In this document: piece by piece, positions 63,201 to 64,000 of the stretch
Numbering within the stretch: the stretch's first letter is position 1
Layout of the letters: each line of letters starts with the position of its first letter
NCBI GenBank assembly: GCA_026874595.1
Contig: CM049315.1
Coordinates: forward strand, 2,422,501-2,486,500
Length of the DNA stretch: 64,000 nt
Source: Sipunculus nudus
Taxonomy: Eukaryota > Annelida > Sipuncula > Golfingiida > Sipunculidae
Direction of reading: 5' to 3'
The notes under the pieces: generated by a model
Databases searched by the model: none
Told to the model about the DNA's origin: nothing
What the model saw: only the letters and a program-made list of their open reading frames with translations
Program-made: the position numbers and the translations under genes

Positions 63201-64000
63201 TATATAACTGGTGTGCTGGAGGAAGTCTCTGATCCTTAGGAGTATGTATGTATCTGGTCAGATTGTCTTGACCATTCTAAGGACACAGTGATAGCGTATA
63301 TAACTGGTGTACTGGAGGAAGTCTCAGATCCTTTGGATCATGTATGTATTGTATGTATCTGGTCAGATTGTCTTGACCATTCTAAGGACACAGAGATAGC
63401 GTATATAACTGATGTACTGGAGGAAGTCTCAGATCCTTTGGATCATGTATGCATCTGGTCAGATTGTCTTGACCATTCTAAGGACACAGTCATAGCGTAT
63501 ATAACTGGTGTGCTGGCGGAAGTCTCAGATCCCTTGGATCATGTATCAATCTGGTCAGAATGTCTTGACCATTCTAAGGACACAGTCATAGCGTATATAA
63601 CTGGTGTGCTGGAGGAAGTCTCAGATCCTTTGGATCATGTATCAATCTGGTCAGAATGTCTTGACCATTCTAAGGACACAGTCATAGCGTATATAACTGG
63701 TGTGCTGGAGGAAGTCTCAGATCCTTAGGAGTATGTATGTATCTGGTCAGATTGTCTTGACCATTCTAAGGACACAGTGATAGCGTATATAACTGGTGTA
63801 CTGGAGGAAGTCTCAGATCCTTTGGATCATGTATGTATTGTATGTATCTGGTCAGATTGTCTTGACCATTCTAAGGACACAGAGATAGCGTATATAACTG
63901 GTGTACTGGAGGAAGTCTCAGGTCCTTTGGATCATGTATGCATCTGGTCAGATTGTCTTGACCATTCTAAGGACACAGTCATAGCGTATATAACTGGTGT
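51289..64000 (+). repeat. 96-bp satellite of ORF origin, about 132 units, continues past window
   Basis: Head-to-tail 96-bp units fill 12.7 kb and run off the window. Read on the plus strand each unit gives 32 residues, typically CLDHSKDTVIAYITGVLEE followed by VSDPLDHVSIWSE. Two linked unit types exist: TCA...GAA (VSIWSE) and TGT...GAT (VCIWSD). About two dozen units carry an in-frame TAG (cct tag gag tat), several carry TGA, six carry a 2-nt deletion (acgtatatctgg), one a 4-nt deletion near 56084, and six a 9-nt insertion (VCIVCIWS). The longest uninterrupted frame is about 384 codons (54463-55617). Because 96 is divisible by 3, long frames appear automatically, also on the minus strand, so length is no evidence of coding. 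Changes are not concentrated at third codon positions. I call it non-coding satellite. A repeat protein is the less likely alternative. The first unit (51289-51384) is the most diverged. Confidence 0.9.

Noticed and set aside
51391-63728. Series of repeat proteins of 72-384 residues
   Set aside because: The unit length is divisible by three, so open frames persist automatically. TAG, TGA and 2-nt deletions recur throughout and the minus strand is also open in places.

Overview
The window reads as nuclear DNA of an invertebrate animal, most likely a lophotrochozoan such as a mollusc. It is AT-rich and gene-poor, with spliced genes, many dinucleotide and trinucleotide microsatellites, a tRNA-headed SINE-like element and long satellite arrays. 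The mollusc assignment is an inference from the gene types (an Asp-rich secreted protein and a protocadherin with a single-exon ectodomain), not a measured result. No rRNA gene, CRISPR array or functional tRNA gene was seen.

Layout. 1-5000: AT-rich non-coding DNA with a 36-bp minisatellite at the left edge and two inverted copies of a dispersed repeat. 5792-7900: terminal coding exon of a secreted protein with an extremely acidic Asp/Tyr N-terminal region. 9086-9505: twelve near-identical 35-bp tandem units. 9506-22240: non-coding DNA with microsatellites and a second pair of inverted dispersed repeats. 22961-28959: a two-exon protocadherin gene (about 1001 residues, six cadherin repeats, one membrane segment, cytoplasmic tail completed by exon 2). 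29378-29590: SINE-like element. 31913-33545: a well delimited non-autonomous DNA transposon with 80-bp terminal inverted repeats and a 5-bp target duplication. 33546-42244: non-coding DNA with small hairpins and candidate factor sites. 42326-45620: a 53-bp satellite of about 62 units. 48120-48930: a degenerate repeat of about 265 bp.

50280-51285 is a badly decayed coding sequence resembling an uncharacterised multi-copy, probably mobile-element-borne, protein family of invertebrates. It runs in register into a 96-bp (32-codon) satellite that fills 51289-64000 and continues past the window. The satellite unit looks like an internal segment of that same protein, amplified about 132 times and organised into higher-order blocks. 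This birth of a satellite from a dead open reading frame, with the presumed parent still attached, is the most interesting feature here.

The two confident genes encode cell-surface or secreted proteins, and nothing in the sequence ties them to one pathway. Everything else is repeat-derived or unassigned.
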